A DNA stretch of 64,000 bases, from assembly GCF_963966145.1 (NCBI RefSeq), contig NC_091048.1, positions 20,832,001 to 20,896,000 on the forward strand. The letters are read 5' to 3'. Below are positions 23,301 through 35,147 of the stretch, in pieces. The position numbers were made by a program, and so were the translations under genes. The first letter of the stretch is position 1; each line of letters begins with the position of its first letter. Below the pieces are notes generated by a model. It saw only the letters and a list, made by a program, of their open reading frames with translations, had not been told where the DNA came from and did no database searches. This stretch comes from Tenebrio molitor (taxonomy: Eukaryota; Arthropoda; Insecta; Coleoptera; Tenebrionidae).

Positions 23301-26300
23301 CCGATTAAGGACACCGTTTATGAATATTTCGTAGACGTTCCTAATAAATGTTTCGTCTTGTGGGAAACCAAACTACCATACGACTGGAAATATGAACCAG
23401 GGTAGTTTCGATATTAATACCGACGAGTGCTACCTACTTATCTGAACATTTCTAGGTGTGCATTTTTCGAAATCATAGTACCTACAGTAGATACCGTGCG
23501 TTATGAATATATTACAAACACTCTTTTGTCTCGTGGCTATCCAGTGTTACTCACCGGCCCTGTCGGTACCAGCAAAACTTCAACAGCACAGTCAGTTTTG
23601 GCCACTCTGGATTCTGAAAAATACGCAGTTTTGAATATAAACATGTCGGCGCAAACGTCTTCGCTTAATTTGCAAGATGCCATCGAAAGTCGACTCGAAA
23701 AAAGAACGAAAGGAGTGTTTGCCCCTGTCGGTGGTAAATTATTAATTACGTTTTTAGACGATATGAACATGCCGGCTAAAGAAACGTACGGTTCTCAACC
23801 GCCTCTAGAATTGCTGAGGCAATGGTTAGATTATCATTTCTGGTATGACAGACACAAGCAGACGAAGAAATACGTCATTGTCAGTTTGTCACAATCGTAA
23901 ATAACGTTGTTTCAAAAAGTCTTTTGTAGAATATGCACGTGCTAGGTGCTATGGGGCCACCTGGTGGTGGCAGAAACGTCATATCTGAACGTCTCTTGAG
24001 CATATTCAACGTAATAAATGTCACTTTTCCCGATGAAACTAATATTTTGAGAATTTATGGTACTATGCTGGGACAACATTTGGCTGAATTTAACGAAGTT
24101 GTGAAAATAACTGGTCGAGAAATTACCGAAACCACAATCGATTTATACAATAATGTCACGACTAAAATGTTACCGACGCCGACGAAGATTCATTATCTTT
24201 TTAATCTGCGAGACATTTCGAAAATCTTTCAGGGTTTACTGAGGGCTCACAAAGACTATCACGATAACAGAACCGCACTTCTTAGATTATGGATTCACGA
24301 ATGCTTTAGAGTGTTCTACGACAGACTTATAGATGATAAGTAGGTCATACTTCTTTTTTCGTCGAAAACAAAATACGGAATGTCTCAGACCTCATGGTTC
24401 TGCTCTTTCCTTTAATATGAATTTCACAAAAAAAAATTAAATCTATAGTAATTTAATTACAGCAATTTTATGTTAGCAAATCGGAGGAAAACAATTAATT
24501 AATTAATGATTATGCAGGTAAACTGTTCCGTGAACTGTTGTTAAAATGGCAACAATAAATTATTAAGGGGGTAGATTATTATTGTAACAAAATTTGAGAC
24601 AATTTGAAATTTAATTTTCAATGAAATGACATTGCTCATCAATACCAATCCAATGTCATTAAAATAAAAGTCACTAGATAATGATTTTATTTTATATTTT
24701 AAACAACTAAATTAATGAAGCCAAAATAGAAAAAATAGCATGTTACACTCATTCCACATGCACAAGACATGTTATCGAACTCTTTCCTTTAGTAGAGAGA
24801 CCCTCTCGTTCGACAACAGACAGCCTTGTGCAGCTCGTATAACGATATAAAGTTGACTCAAGTTGCAAAAAAACATTTTGCATTTGCAACAGCGTTTTTA
24901 TGGCATTAGTCATTTGAAATTACTTTAAAACTGTACTTATATGGAAAATATTCAATCCAAACTATGATTTTCTGGCCTTTTTGTGCCTTTATTTGGTTTA
25001 AAAATATCGAAAAAATGCTGTTGCAAATGACAAGTGGTTTTTTGCAACTTGAGTCAACTATAAAGTTGACCCACGTTGCAAAAAACCACTTTGTATTTGC
25101 AACAGCGTTTTTATGGCATTAGTCATTTGAAATTACTTTAAAACTGTACTTATATGGAAAGTATTTTATTCAAACTATGATTTTCTGGTTCCTTTGTGCC
25201 TTTATTTGGTTCAAAAATATGAAAAAAATGCTGTTGCAAATGACAAGTGGTTTTTTGCAACTTGAGTCAACTATACCTACTATTTTATCATTCATCTCTT
25301 TTGGTAGGGATCGAGAATGGTTCATCGGCCAGATGGGTGACCAACTGGGCAAACATTTTGAACTGACTTTTCACAACATATGCCCAAAAAATAAAATTCC
25401 CGTTTTCGCCGATTTCGTTAACCCATACAGAATTTACGAAGATTTGCAAGACATACCAGCCTTGCGTAAGTTTTTAGAAGTACAAATGGAAGAGTACAAT
25501 GTATCGCCGGGAGTTGTGAAAATGGATTTGGTTCTTTTTGAAGATGCCATGGAACACATTTGCAGAATTGAAAGAGTAGTGTCGCAACCAAGAGGCAATA
25601 TGCTTCTTGTGGGCATAGGTATTAAAAAAATGATTTTGTTAATCCATCAACTAAACTGTGGTTCAGGGGGAAGTGGAAGACAATCGCTGTCGCGAATAGC
25701 GTCATATATTTGCGAATACAGCACATTCCAGATCTCGGTGACGAGAAGTTACAAAGCACCTGAATTTCGTGAAGATTTAAAAACTTTGTTCTCCATTACC
25801 GGCGTAGATAACAGAGCTACAACGTTTCTCTTCAACGATACTCAAATCACCGACGAAAGTTTCTTGGAAATCATCAATAACATGCTCAGCAGCGGAGAAG
25901 TTGCCAATTTGTACAAACCTGATGAATTTGAAGATGTAAGTAATATTTCTCACTGAAATTATTTTTTTGTAAATGAGTACAGGTAAAAACGAGACTATCG
26001 AACGCTGCAACAAAAGCTGGAGTAATTCAAACTTCCGAAGCGATGTACAACTTCCTAATAAAAAGAGTACGAGCCAACATACACATAATACTTTGCATGA
26101 GTCCCATAGGTGATGCATTTAGAAACAGACTGCGTCAGTATCCGGCTTTAGTGAATTGTACTACGATTGATTGGTTTTGCGAGTGGCCCAAAGTAGCTTT
26201 ACTCGAAGTGGCAAATAAATACATAAGCGACGTAAATTTCGTTCAGACAATTACCGGAGAAGTTTTGGTAATTTTCGTTCGATTAAAATATTAGTTTTCT

Positions 26301-29300
26301 TACATCTTTTTACTATCAAAGGAAAAACGACGAGGATCAGTTTTGCTGTCGAGTCAAGACAGATTGAGAGAAGCTGTCGCTTCCACTTTCGCAACCATTC
26401 ATGACTCTGTGGCAAAGTGTGCAAAAAGAATGGCAATCGAAATGAAACGGCATAGTTATGTAACTCCAACAAACTACCTGGAGCTAGTTGCCGGATACAA
26501 AACGTGGGGACAGTAATTTTAATTACTTAAATAGTTGTAATGTTTGTTTAGGATGCTCCACAACAAACGAGAAGAGATATCTTCGGAAGCGAACAAATTA
26601 AGAAATGGTTTGTGGAAGATTGATGACTGCCGCAGTAAAGTGCAATCTATGTCCATTGAATTGCAAGAGGCACAGATCAAAGTGGCAGAATTTCAACAAC
26701 AATGCGACGAATATCTCGTAATTATTGCGAACCAGCGAAAACAAGCAGACGAGCAACAGGTTAGAAAAGCATTCGTTTGCAACAGTTTCTATGAACACAA
26801 TTCCAGAAAGAAGTTACCCAGAAGAGCATCAAAATCAGAGAAGATGAGGTGCAGTGTCAGAAATTGGCAGATATTGCTCAAGCCGATCTGGACGAAGCGA
26901 TGCCTGCTCTGGAGGAAGCCATCAAGGCGTTAGACTCTTTAAGTAAGAAAGACATTAGCGAGATGAAGTCCTACGGGAAACCCCCACAAAAAGTTGAAAT
27001 GGTGATGGAAGCGATCATGATTTTGAAGCAAATGGAGCCGACTTGGGCCGAGTCGAAACGACAACTGGGCGAAATAAACTTTTTGAAGGACCTCAAGGAG
27101 TTCGATCGCAATCACATTTCAGACAGAACTCTCAAGAAAATTGCCAACTATACGCAGAATCCAGAGTTCGTGCCGGAAAAAGTGGGCACGGTGTCTTTTG
27201 CGGCCAAGAGTTTGTGTCAATGGGTGATAGCGATTGAAAAATATGCCAGAGTTTGGAAGCAAGTGAAAATTTTGTCTGGAAACGCACCGGTTTCATTTTG
27301 AAACTGTTTCAGGGTTGTAGAGCCGAAACAGATAAAATTTGACGAAGCAATGTCCTCGCTCAAAGAAAAGCAGTTAATGTTAGCCGAAGCCCAGGCCAAA
27401 TTGGCGGAGTTAAATATCATGTTAGCTCGTCTGCAAAAAGAATATGAAGAAAAGTTGGAGCAAAAAGAGGAGTTGAATCGGAAGGTGCGTTTGGATTTAG
27501 TTGATTTGGGGTTATGGTAATGAATGTAATGATGTATCTTAGGCCGAATTGCTGAAAATTAAGCTGGAGAGGGCTTCCATTTTGGTGGAGTGTCTTGCAG
27601 GAGAACGCACCAGATGGGAAGAAACCGTCGCCGTGCTCGATGTGTCTTATGAAAATTTACCCGGAGACTGTTTACTCGCAACTGCTTTCCTCTCGTATCT
27701 AGGACCGTACGTTTCGAATTATCGGGAGGACCTGATGGAAATGTGGAAATCAGAAGTCGGAAACTTAGAGATACCGTTCACCCAAACTTTCGACATAATC
27801 ACGTTTTTAACGGACCCGACGACGATCAGAGAGTGGAACTTGCAGGGACTTCCGGCTGACAATTTCAGCACCGAGAACGGTATCATAGTGACCACCGGCA
27901 CTAGGTGGCCTCTAGTCATCGATCCGCAGTGTCAGGCCCAGAAGTGGATCAAGAACATGGAAGCCGCCAACAATCTCCGCGTCATCGACTTCGGCATGCT
28001 CAGTTACATGAAGGTTTTAGAAGATGCTGTCAAAAACGGTAAACCGGTACTGCTTCAAAACATACTGGAAACGATGGACCCCTCGCTGAACTCCATCCTG
28101 AGCAAGGCGGTGGTCAAGCAAGGAGGAATGGATTTAATCAAAATTGACGACAAAATGGTCTCGTACAATCACGATTTTCGATTTTTCATCACCACGAAAC
28201 TGACAAATCCGCATTACCCGCCGGAAATATCTACGAAAACAACTCTGGTGAATTTTGCTGTGAAAGAACAAGGCTTGGAGGCGCAACTTTTGGGAATTGT
28301 CGTTCGAAAAGAGAGACCTCAGTTGGAGGAACAAAAAGATAAACTGGTCACTGCTATTGCCAAGGGAAAGAGACAACTAATCGATCTCGAGAACGAACTG
28401 TTGAGGCTTCTAAACGAGACTCGCGGCTCGCTCTTAGAAGACGCAGAACTGTTCAATACGTTGCAAACATCCAAAGCCACGTCTCTCGCAGTTCAAAAAA
28501 GTTTAGAAACTGCAGAGACGACCGAAGTTCAAATTGATGCCGCAAGAGAAGCAAGTTCGCACTGCTAAACCCCAACTCATGTTTATTTAATTGATGTTCT
28601 AGGGTTATCGACAGTGCGCAGAACGTGCTTCAATTTTATTTTTCGTTTTAAACGATATGGGAAGAGTTGATCCCATGTATCAATTTGCACTGGACTCGTA
28701 CATATTTCTCTTCGAAAAGTCAATCCAGAATAGTCCGAAAAGTCAAGTTCTGGCCGAGCGTATATTGGATCTGAATGAATATCACACTTACGCGGTTTAC
28801 AGGTAAATGAGATTTAAACAGTGAAGGTGTTCCTAAAAGGTGTTATATTTTTAGAAACACTTGTAGATGTTTGTTTGAACATCACAAGCTTATGTTTTCC
28901 TTTCACATGTGTGTCAAAATTTTGGACAATTTAGGAAAAATTGTGAAAGCGGAATACAATTTCCTGTTGAGAGGAGGCGTTGTCCTCGATAAAGAAAACC
29001 AAATGGACAATCCTTGCGCGGCTTGGTTGTCTGATGACGCGTGGGACAACATTACCGAATTAGATAAAATAGCGGGATTTCACGGTATCATAGACACATT
29101 TGAGCAGTATCCCAAAGACTGGAATGCTTGGTATACTCACACTGAACCGGAAACTTTGCCACTAATAGGTAGTAATTGTCGTATTTATTTAAATCACTGA
29201 ACACACATTTTAGCTGAATGGAACGACATATGCAACAACTTCCAGAAAATGCTTTTTATTCGGTCCTTGAGAAAGGACAGACTGTCCTTTTGCATTGCAA

Positions 29301-31464
29301 ACTTCATAGTAATACATTTGGGTGCCAAATTTGTTGAACCCCCAGTTTTAGATATTAAAGCGGTTTTGGAAGAATCTATAGCACAAACTCCTTTGATTTT
29401 TGTTCTCTCGCCGGGAGTAGACCCTGCGGGAGCTCTTGCTCAGTTGGCAGAAACCGCAGGTATGGAAGACCATTTCCAGTCTCTTAGTTTAGGCCAAGGT
29501 CAGTCGCCGATAGCCACACGGTAACATCCCTTCTAAACATAATTGCACATTTCATCCGAGTCGCACCTTCAGAATGATACAGAGAGGCGCAAAAGAGGGC
29601 AATTGGGTGTTTCTGGCCAACTGCCACCTCTCGCTAAGCTGGATGCCTCAACTTGATAAAATTGTGGAAACGCTACAAGCCGGAAAGATTAATCCTAAAT
29701 TCCGATTGTGGCTGAGTTCCAGTCCTAATCCAGAGTTTCCGATATCCATTCTACAAGCTGGGATCAAAATGACAACCGAGCCTCCAAAAGTACTATCACA
29801 TAGTGTCGTGACAATAGTTTTAACGATACATTGACAGGGCTTGAGAGCTAATCTGCTGAGGCTGTATCAGTTGGTGACGGAAGAACAGTTTGCTCTCTGT
29901 CAATGCCAAGAAAAGTACAAGAAGCTAATGTTTGGTTTGTGCTTCTTCCACGCTATCCTTTTAGAAAGAAAAAAATTCCAACAGCTCGGCTGGAATGTAA
30001 TTTACAGCTTCAATGATTCCGACTTTGAGGTACGATAGTTTCTTTTGAAATTAAGTTAAACAAAAACGAATCGAAGGTTTCCGAAAATTTATTGACGATT
30101 TATTTGGACGAATACGAAACGACTCCTTGGGATGCTTTGAAATATTTAATTGCTGGTGTGAGCTATGGGGGTCACGTGACCGACGACTGGGACCGACGGC
30201 TTTTGATGACTTACATCAATCAGTATTTCTGCGAGGACGCCTTGGCCTCCCCTTACTTTAGGTACCTGATTATTGAGTTTTAAAAATCTTTTATTTGCCA
30301 CGGTGATGGTTGTCAGATTATCAAGTTTACCAACGTATTATATTCCTCGAGATGGTTCGCTTCAATCCTACCAAGACTATGTGAGACTACTACCTAACGT
30401 GGACAGGCCAGAGGCATTTGGTCAACATCCGAACGCCGATATTACCTCTCTGATCACCGAAAGTCGAATATTTTGCGAAACTTTGATGTCTCTAGAAATT
30501 CAAACTTCAGCTGCCGAGACTGAAACGAAAGAAGAAAAAGTTTCTCTTCTTGCGGCTGAGGTGTTAGCAAAGATTCCTAACCCTATCGATTACGAAACGA
30601 CTGAAAAGCTAATAGGACACGACAAAAAACCGCTAGATGTTGTACTTCTTCAAGAAATTTTGAGATACGATACGTTATTGATCGATATCCGAACTTCGCT
30701 GGACGAATTGCAGAAAGGTATCAAAGGTCTGGTTGTGATGTCCGCTGAACTGGAAGAAATCTTCACTTGCATATTTGAAGGAAGGGTGCCTTCAGGATGG
30801 CTCAAAGGTACGATCGTTAACAAAAACGCATATATTCCCATAAAGTTATATTGATAGCTTATGCATCGCTAAAACTGCTGGGGTCTTGGACGAGAGATCT
30901 AGTCGCGAGGGTGGAGCATTTTGAAACGTGGGCGAGCACGACGCATCCACCCTTACTGTTCTGGCTTACAGCCTACACCTTCCCCACTGGATTTTTGACC
31001 GCGGTTTTGCAGACAGCGGCCAGAGCCACCGAAGTCCCGATAGACACGCTCAGTTGGGAGTTTACCGTGTTGTCTGTCGATGAAAACCAACTTATAGAGC
31101 GTCCGGAAAACGGTGTGTACGTGAAGGGGATGTTTCTGGAGGGGGCAGGCTGGGACAAGAAGAACGCGTGTCTGATAGAACCACAGCCGATGCAACTCGT
31201 GTGTCCAATGCCGGTTATACACTTTAGGCCCCAAGAAGTGCTAAAAAAGAAAACTAGAGGTTTTTTGCCTGAACCAAGTAGAATATCTATTACCAAAATT
31301 TTACTCTAGGTCTGTACTCCTGCCCTTGTTACTACTTTCCGATTAGGACTGGGGCCCCCAACAGACCAGCGTTCGTCGTCGCTGTCGATTTAAGAAGTGG
31401 GGCAGAAAATTCCGATTTCTGGATCAAAAGAGGAACTGCCCTACTTCTCAGTTTATCGAATTAA
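14396..31464 (+). CDS. DNAH2: axonemal dynein heavy chain, DNAH2 type
   Basis: This is an inner-arm ciliary/flagellar dynein motor. I place 44 exons (13,500 nt, 4,499 aa, no stops): 14396-14462, 14515-14943, 14990-15268, 15322-15782, 15838-16110, 16150-16515, 16567-17082, 17136-17375, 17431-17601, 17647-17839, 17887-18235, 18285-18531, 18700-18948, 19002-19171, 19221-19550, 19600-19786, 19839-20450, 20498-20717, 20775-20928, 21346-21662, 21711-22216, 22271-22562, 22617-22915, 22965-23167, 23216-23401, 23456-23879, 23930-24339, 25308-25618, 25667-25935, 25983-26267, 26322-26503, 26552-26759, 26807-27258, 27313-27484, 27543-28550, 28603-28802, 28855-29168, 29214-29520, 29573-29789, 29838-30029, 30077-30261, 30317-30807, 30858-31259, 31310-31464. 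AAA1 has GPAGTGKTET and CFDEFNRI intact; AAA2 reads GRTGSAKST, AAA3 GPVGTSKTS, AAA4 GIGGSGRQS. Coiled-coil stalk, microtubule-binding tip and the C-terminal GTALLLSL end follow. Introns after exons 33 and 35 are GC-AG. DNAH2 rather than another class rests on remembered similarity around AAA1-AAA4. A poly(A) signal AATAAA is at 31493. Confidence 0.93.
20932..21301. mobile_element. 370-bp MITE at a DNAH2 splice donor
   Basis: Long inverted ends (about 75 bp; left GAGATATTTTCATATTTGAT, right inverse GAGGTATTTTCATATTTGGT) are flanked by TA at 20930-20931 and 21302-21303. The left TA is positions +2/+3 of the DNAH2 exon 19 donor (GT at 20929-20930). It forms nearly all of intron 19; the interior shows no coding. 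Confidence 0.88.
24340..24850. other. 5' part of DNAH2 intron 27, no recognisable element
   Basis: Intron 27 is 968 bp, against about 50 bp for most others in the gene. This AT-rich first half, upstream of the MITE dimer, has no open frame or inverted repeat I can defend. Confidence 0.6.
24851..25059. mobile_element. MITE, first copy of a tandem dimer
   Basis: A 209-bp unit starts AGTTGACTCAAGTTGCAAAA and ends with the inverse TTTTGCAACTTGAGTCAACT. It sits in DNAH2 intron 27, four bases before a second copy in the same orientation. The flanking sequence is TATA-like. Confidence 0.88.
25064..25272. mobile_element. MITE, second copy of a tandem dimer
   Basis: This unit is the same length (209 bp) and orientation as the first copy, starts AGTTGACCCACGTTGCAAAA and ends TTGCAACTTGAGTCAACT. 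The interiors differ at only scattered positions. It ends about 35 bp before the exon 28 acceptor. Confidence 0.88.
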
Positions 31465-31885
31465 TTTGCGACGTTGTGGATGTATTTTCTGTAATAAATT
31501 GTTAAAAAATTATACCTATCGTTCGTCTAAATATTTCATTACATTTTTGTACGTAACACTAATAAATGACAATTTAAAAAAATAAAAAATATTTGACAGA
31601 TCCGGCCAACTTTGTTCACCTTGTTTTGCTGTTTCGTCGACAACTTTGTTGGAATAAATGAAAAAAAAAAAAAGAAAATGAGTGGAATCCGCCCCTGCTG
31701 GAATGCAAAAAACAACCTGTTAGAATTTCCGAATATTTCCGAACTATCGATCGTTAAAATAAAATGGTGAAAATTTACACGAGGGTTGTCATGTATGTCC
31801 TTGAAAAAAGTTATTCCTTTAAAATTATGAATTCTTCGAGAATAACAGGTTTGTCTCGTACAATTAGTTCGAAAATATCGTCAAA

Positions 31886-34858
31886 ATGAAACTTATTGAC
31901 AAAAACATCGATAAGGAGGGGCAAGGGTACGTAAAAACCGCTAATTCTAGATAGTATAAGTATTTGAGGTTATGTTAAAACATATTGGGAAAATTGTTAC
32001 AATAAACTCTTTCGTTGGTGATATTTAGGTATGTGACCCTTATCCCTGAAGAACCTGAAGATATGTGGCACGCGTATAATCTCATATCGGAGGGAGATTC
32101 TGTGCGGAGTACCACAGTTCGGAAAGTTCAAACTGAGTCATCAACAGGGTCATCCACGTCCAGTCGTGTCAGAACCATGCTAACGATTTCAGTGGAAACA
32201 ATCGATTTTGATACTCAAGCTTGTATGCTAAGACTGAAGGGGAAAAATATAGAAGAGAATCAATATGTTAAGGTGTGTCATGATCGAAGATAACTTGCAA
32301 ATATTTTAACTAAATGTCATAGATGGGGGCTTATCACACACTAGACTTAGAAATGAACAGGAAATTCAGATTGAGCAAACATGAATGGGATTCAGTATCA
32401 CTGGACCGAGTAGAATTGGCGTGTGATCCTACAAAAAGTGCAGATGTGGCAGCTGTTATCATGCAGGATGGACTGGCCCAAATATGCTTAATTACCTCCA
32501 GTATGACTCTTGTAAGGGCAAAAATCGAAGCGTCTATACCCAGGAAACGAAAGAATTTTATTCAACAACATGAAAAAGCTTTAGCAAAATTTTATGATAA
32601 CATTATTCAAGGAATTTTGAGGCACATTGATTTTGATATTGTTAAATGTGTTTTGATCGCATCCCCAGGTTTTGTCCGCGACCAATTCTACGAGTACATG
32701 TTTCAAATGGCTGTTCAAACTGACAACAAAACACTACTAGAAAATAAATCTAAATTTATGTTGATTCATTCATCTACTGGATTTAAACATTCTTTAAAAG
32801 GTTAAGTTGCAATTTAATTTGTCCCTCAATGTTAATTTATTTTCTGTAGAAATTTTACAAGATCCTGCTGTTGTAAGTAAAATATCTGACACTAAAGCTG
32901 CTAGCGAAGTAAAAGCGCTAGAAAGTTTTTATACCACACTACAGTGTGAACCAGATAAAGCATTTTATGGGAAAAAACACGTTGAAAAGGCAAATGAGGC
33001 TCAAGCCATTGAGACACTTCTCATTTCTGATAATCTATTTAGGTAATGCTTTATGCGCTGTTTTTTTTTTTTTAATAATGCATTTTCAGATGTCAAGATG
33101 TTAATCTTCGTAAAGAATATGTGCACATGGTTGATACTGTAAAAGAATTTGGTGGTGATGTTAAAATATTCTCAAGTTTGCATATATCAGGAGAACGTAA
33201 GTTTTCTTTATAATGACCAGTGATTGGATTTAAATAGGCGTTAAATATCGAACGATCAAATTAATTTTTATACATATAACCTGTGTTTCGCACTGTGAAT
33301 ATTGGAGCATGGAGTTCAAGTAACGACATACGGTTTCGGATTCATGGATAACTCGATTGCAAATTAATTTGATCGCTGAAATTTGAAAGCGGCGAATCAG
33401 TTCCTAATGCATGAAAATACGCTAACCAAGTAGTCCAAGTACTAATCGCTCACAATTGATCTGGTTTCATATTGCAGGGTTATTCTAAATGATTGTACCT
33501 AGTCCAAGTAGGCGTGAAAACTGAATGTAAAATTTATGGTTGCCGCTCCGTATAAAAAACATCAAAATGATGTGAACAAGTGAGTAAAGCCCTTTAAAAA
33601 ATAAAAAAACCACCAACGTCGCAATATCCTCGATAATTACTATCGGCAACGCTGTCTAGTGTAAAATTTGGCGAGACTTGTAATTTTGAGGTTGAATGTT
33701 TATTAAGTGTCTTGTTTTTCTGGGCGTGTTTAAGTAAAAATAATAGGAATTAAGAATCAATAAATAAATGAAACGTGCTGCTAATAAAACAATATGAACG
33801 AAATTCAAAGCAATTGAATTTTATTTTGAATCAAATAAAGTGTCATAATTTATAGTTACCAACATAGGATGAAAAAATATCTACCTAGGTTTTTTTAAAT
33901 TTTACCAACCTAAAGCAACAGGTGGTGTTTTTTTTTTATTTTTGAATGGACTTTACACACCGTTCACACACAGGAGTTAAATTGGGTGCAAAACAACTGA
34001 ATATTTTTAGAATTAGCTGCAAAACAACTCAATATTTTTGGATTCAATCGTTAATTTAAAAATAATAAATAAAATCCTCATCACCGCACTTTTCACCTAA
34101 AAAATGACAGCGACAGCGACAAAAATTGACAGTTCACATGAAAGCGGCAAAAATGTTACAACATGGGCATGACCTGCTTCGACTACAATCATTTAGAATA
34201 ACCCTGTATAAATGCAATCTTTTATGGCATTAGTCATTTGAAATTACTTTAAAACTGTACTTATATGGAAAATATTCAACCCAAAGTATGATTTTCTGGT
34301 CCCTTTGTGCCTTTATTTGGTTCAGAAATATGAAAAAAATGCTGTTGCAAATCACAAGTGTGTCTTTGCAACCTGTACCGAGTTTAGTTAATCCGACTTG
34401 CAATAGTGTTTATTACTGATTATATGGTTTTTGCAGTTTTTGTTTCGTTTTTATTCAGCGTGAGACGAGAACGTGTCCGGTGGCGTTCCAAGTGTTTTGC
34501 AAATTTGTTTGAATAAAATTTTATTAGGTTGTCAATTAATAAATTCTCAAATAATAACGAAACAATATTCAAATCGTACACCAAGTAATCTGTCGAGTCT
34601 AGCACTACTTCAAAAACCAGACGAACCAAATCGTAAAATTACATTGCGCACGACGCTCTGCAGGTGCTTCATGAAATTCGACCCCACTACTAGAACAGCC
34701 TAAATCTGTCCGAACACTGATAATAACTGTATAGAATGTATACCTAGATAACAATGTTTTTTTTTTCAGAATTGGAACAGTTGACTGGTGTAGCAGCAAT
34801 TTTGCGTTTTCCTATGCCAGAACTTGATGAAGATGATACTAGTGAAGATGGAGATTAA
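31886..34858 (+). CDS. PELO: Pelota, ribosome-rescue factor
   Basis: Pelota (Dom34 in yeast) resembles eRF1 without the GGQ loop and, with HBS1, splits ribosomes stalled on mRNA (no-go and non-stop decay). I place six exons: 31886-31926, 32029-32272, 32323-32800, 32850-33042, 33090-33196, 34770-34858, totalling 1,152 nt, 383 aa, matching the family length. Recognisable blocks are the N-terminal MKLIDKNIDKEGQG, TLIPEEPEDMWHAYNL, RKVQTESSTGSS, the central ASPGFVRDQFYEYMFQ, SDTKAASEVKAL, FYGKKHVEKANEAQAI and VAAILRFPMPELDE, with an acidic tail. Intron 5 is 1,573 bp while the others are under 105 bp; the excess is transposon sequence. AATAAA is at 34900. The region between DNAH2 and this ATG is about 420 bp and contains a DRE-like CTATCGATCG at about 31744. 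Confidence 0.96.
33253..33375. mobile_element. 123-bp MITE derived from the Tc1-like element at 1.6 kb
   Basis: The ends are CGATCAAATTAATTT and its inverse AAATTAATTTGATCG. Read in reverse, its right-hand 65-70 bp matches the terminus of the Tc1-like relic from 1642 on, with few differences (for example GTATGTCGTTACTTGAACTC in both). It is a deletion derivative carrying only the transposon ends, in PELO intron 5. Confidence 0.82.
33475..34206. mobile_element. 732-bp CAGGGT-family TIR element in PELO intron 5
   Basis: The left end is CAGGGTTATTCTAAATGATT and the right end, read in reverse, is the same. The inverted match is about 23 bp plus weaker similarity inward. TA follows the right end; the left flank reads TTG, so the target duplication is not clean. 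No coding capacity. Confidence 0.78.
34209..34378. mobile_element. truncated third copy of the DNAH2-intron MITE
   Basis: The stretch with GGCATTAGTCATTTGAAATT and GCTGTTGCAAATCACAAGTG matches the 209-bp MITE units of DNAH2 intron 27. It has lost its left terminus, where it abuts the 732-bp TIR element, and the right terminus is degraded. Confidence 0.8.
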
Positions 34859-35147
34859 AGCCAAACATTAAATCTATCGCCATTTTAATATACCACAAAA
34901 ATAAAGTTCAACGTTAGATGTAAATGTGTTTTAATGATTTTTGTTGATTATTATAAATTAGGGAATTTGTTGTATATTTAATTGTTGTCAATAACTGTCG
35001 GTTTTTAGTACATACCCCTTTCATTTGTATTTATTGTAAGATGTACATTTACAAGATAATATTCCTATTTATTATAACTTAATAAAAACAATTATTTTAT
35101 GTACTTTATAAAAAAAACTATTAAAAATGTGTTACAACTGAATGGAA

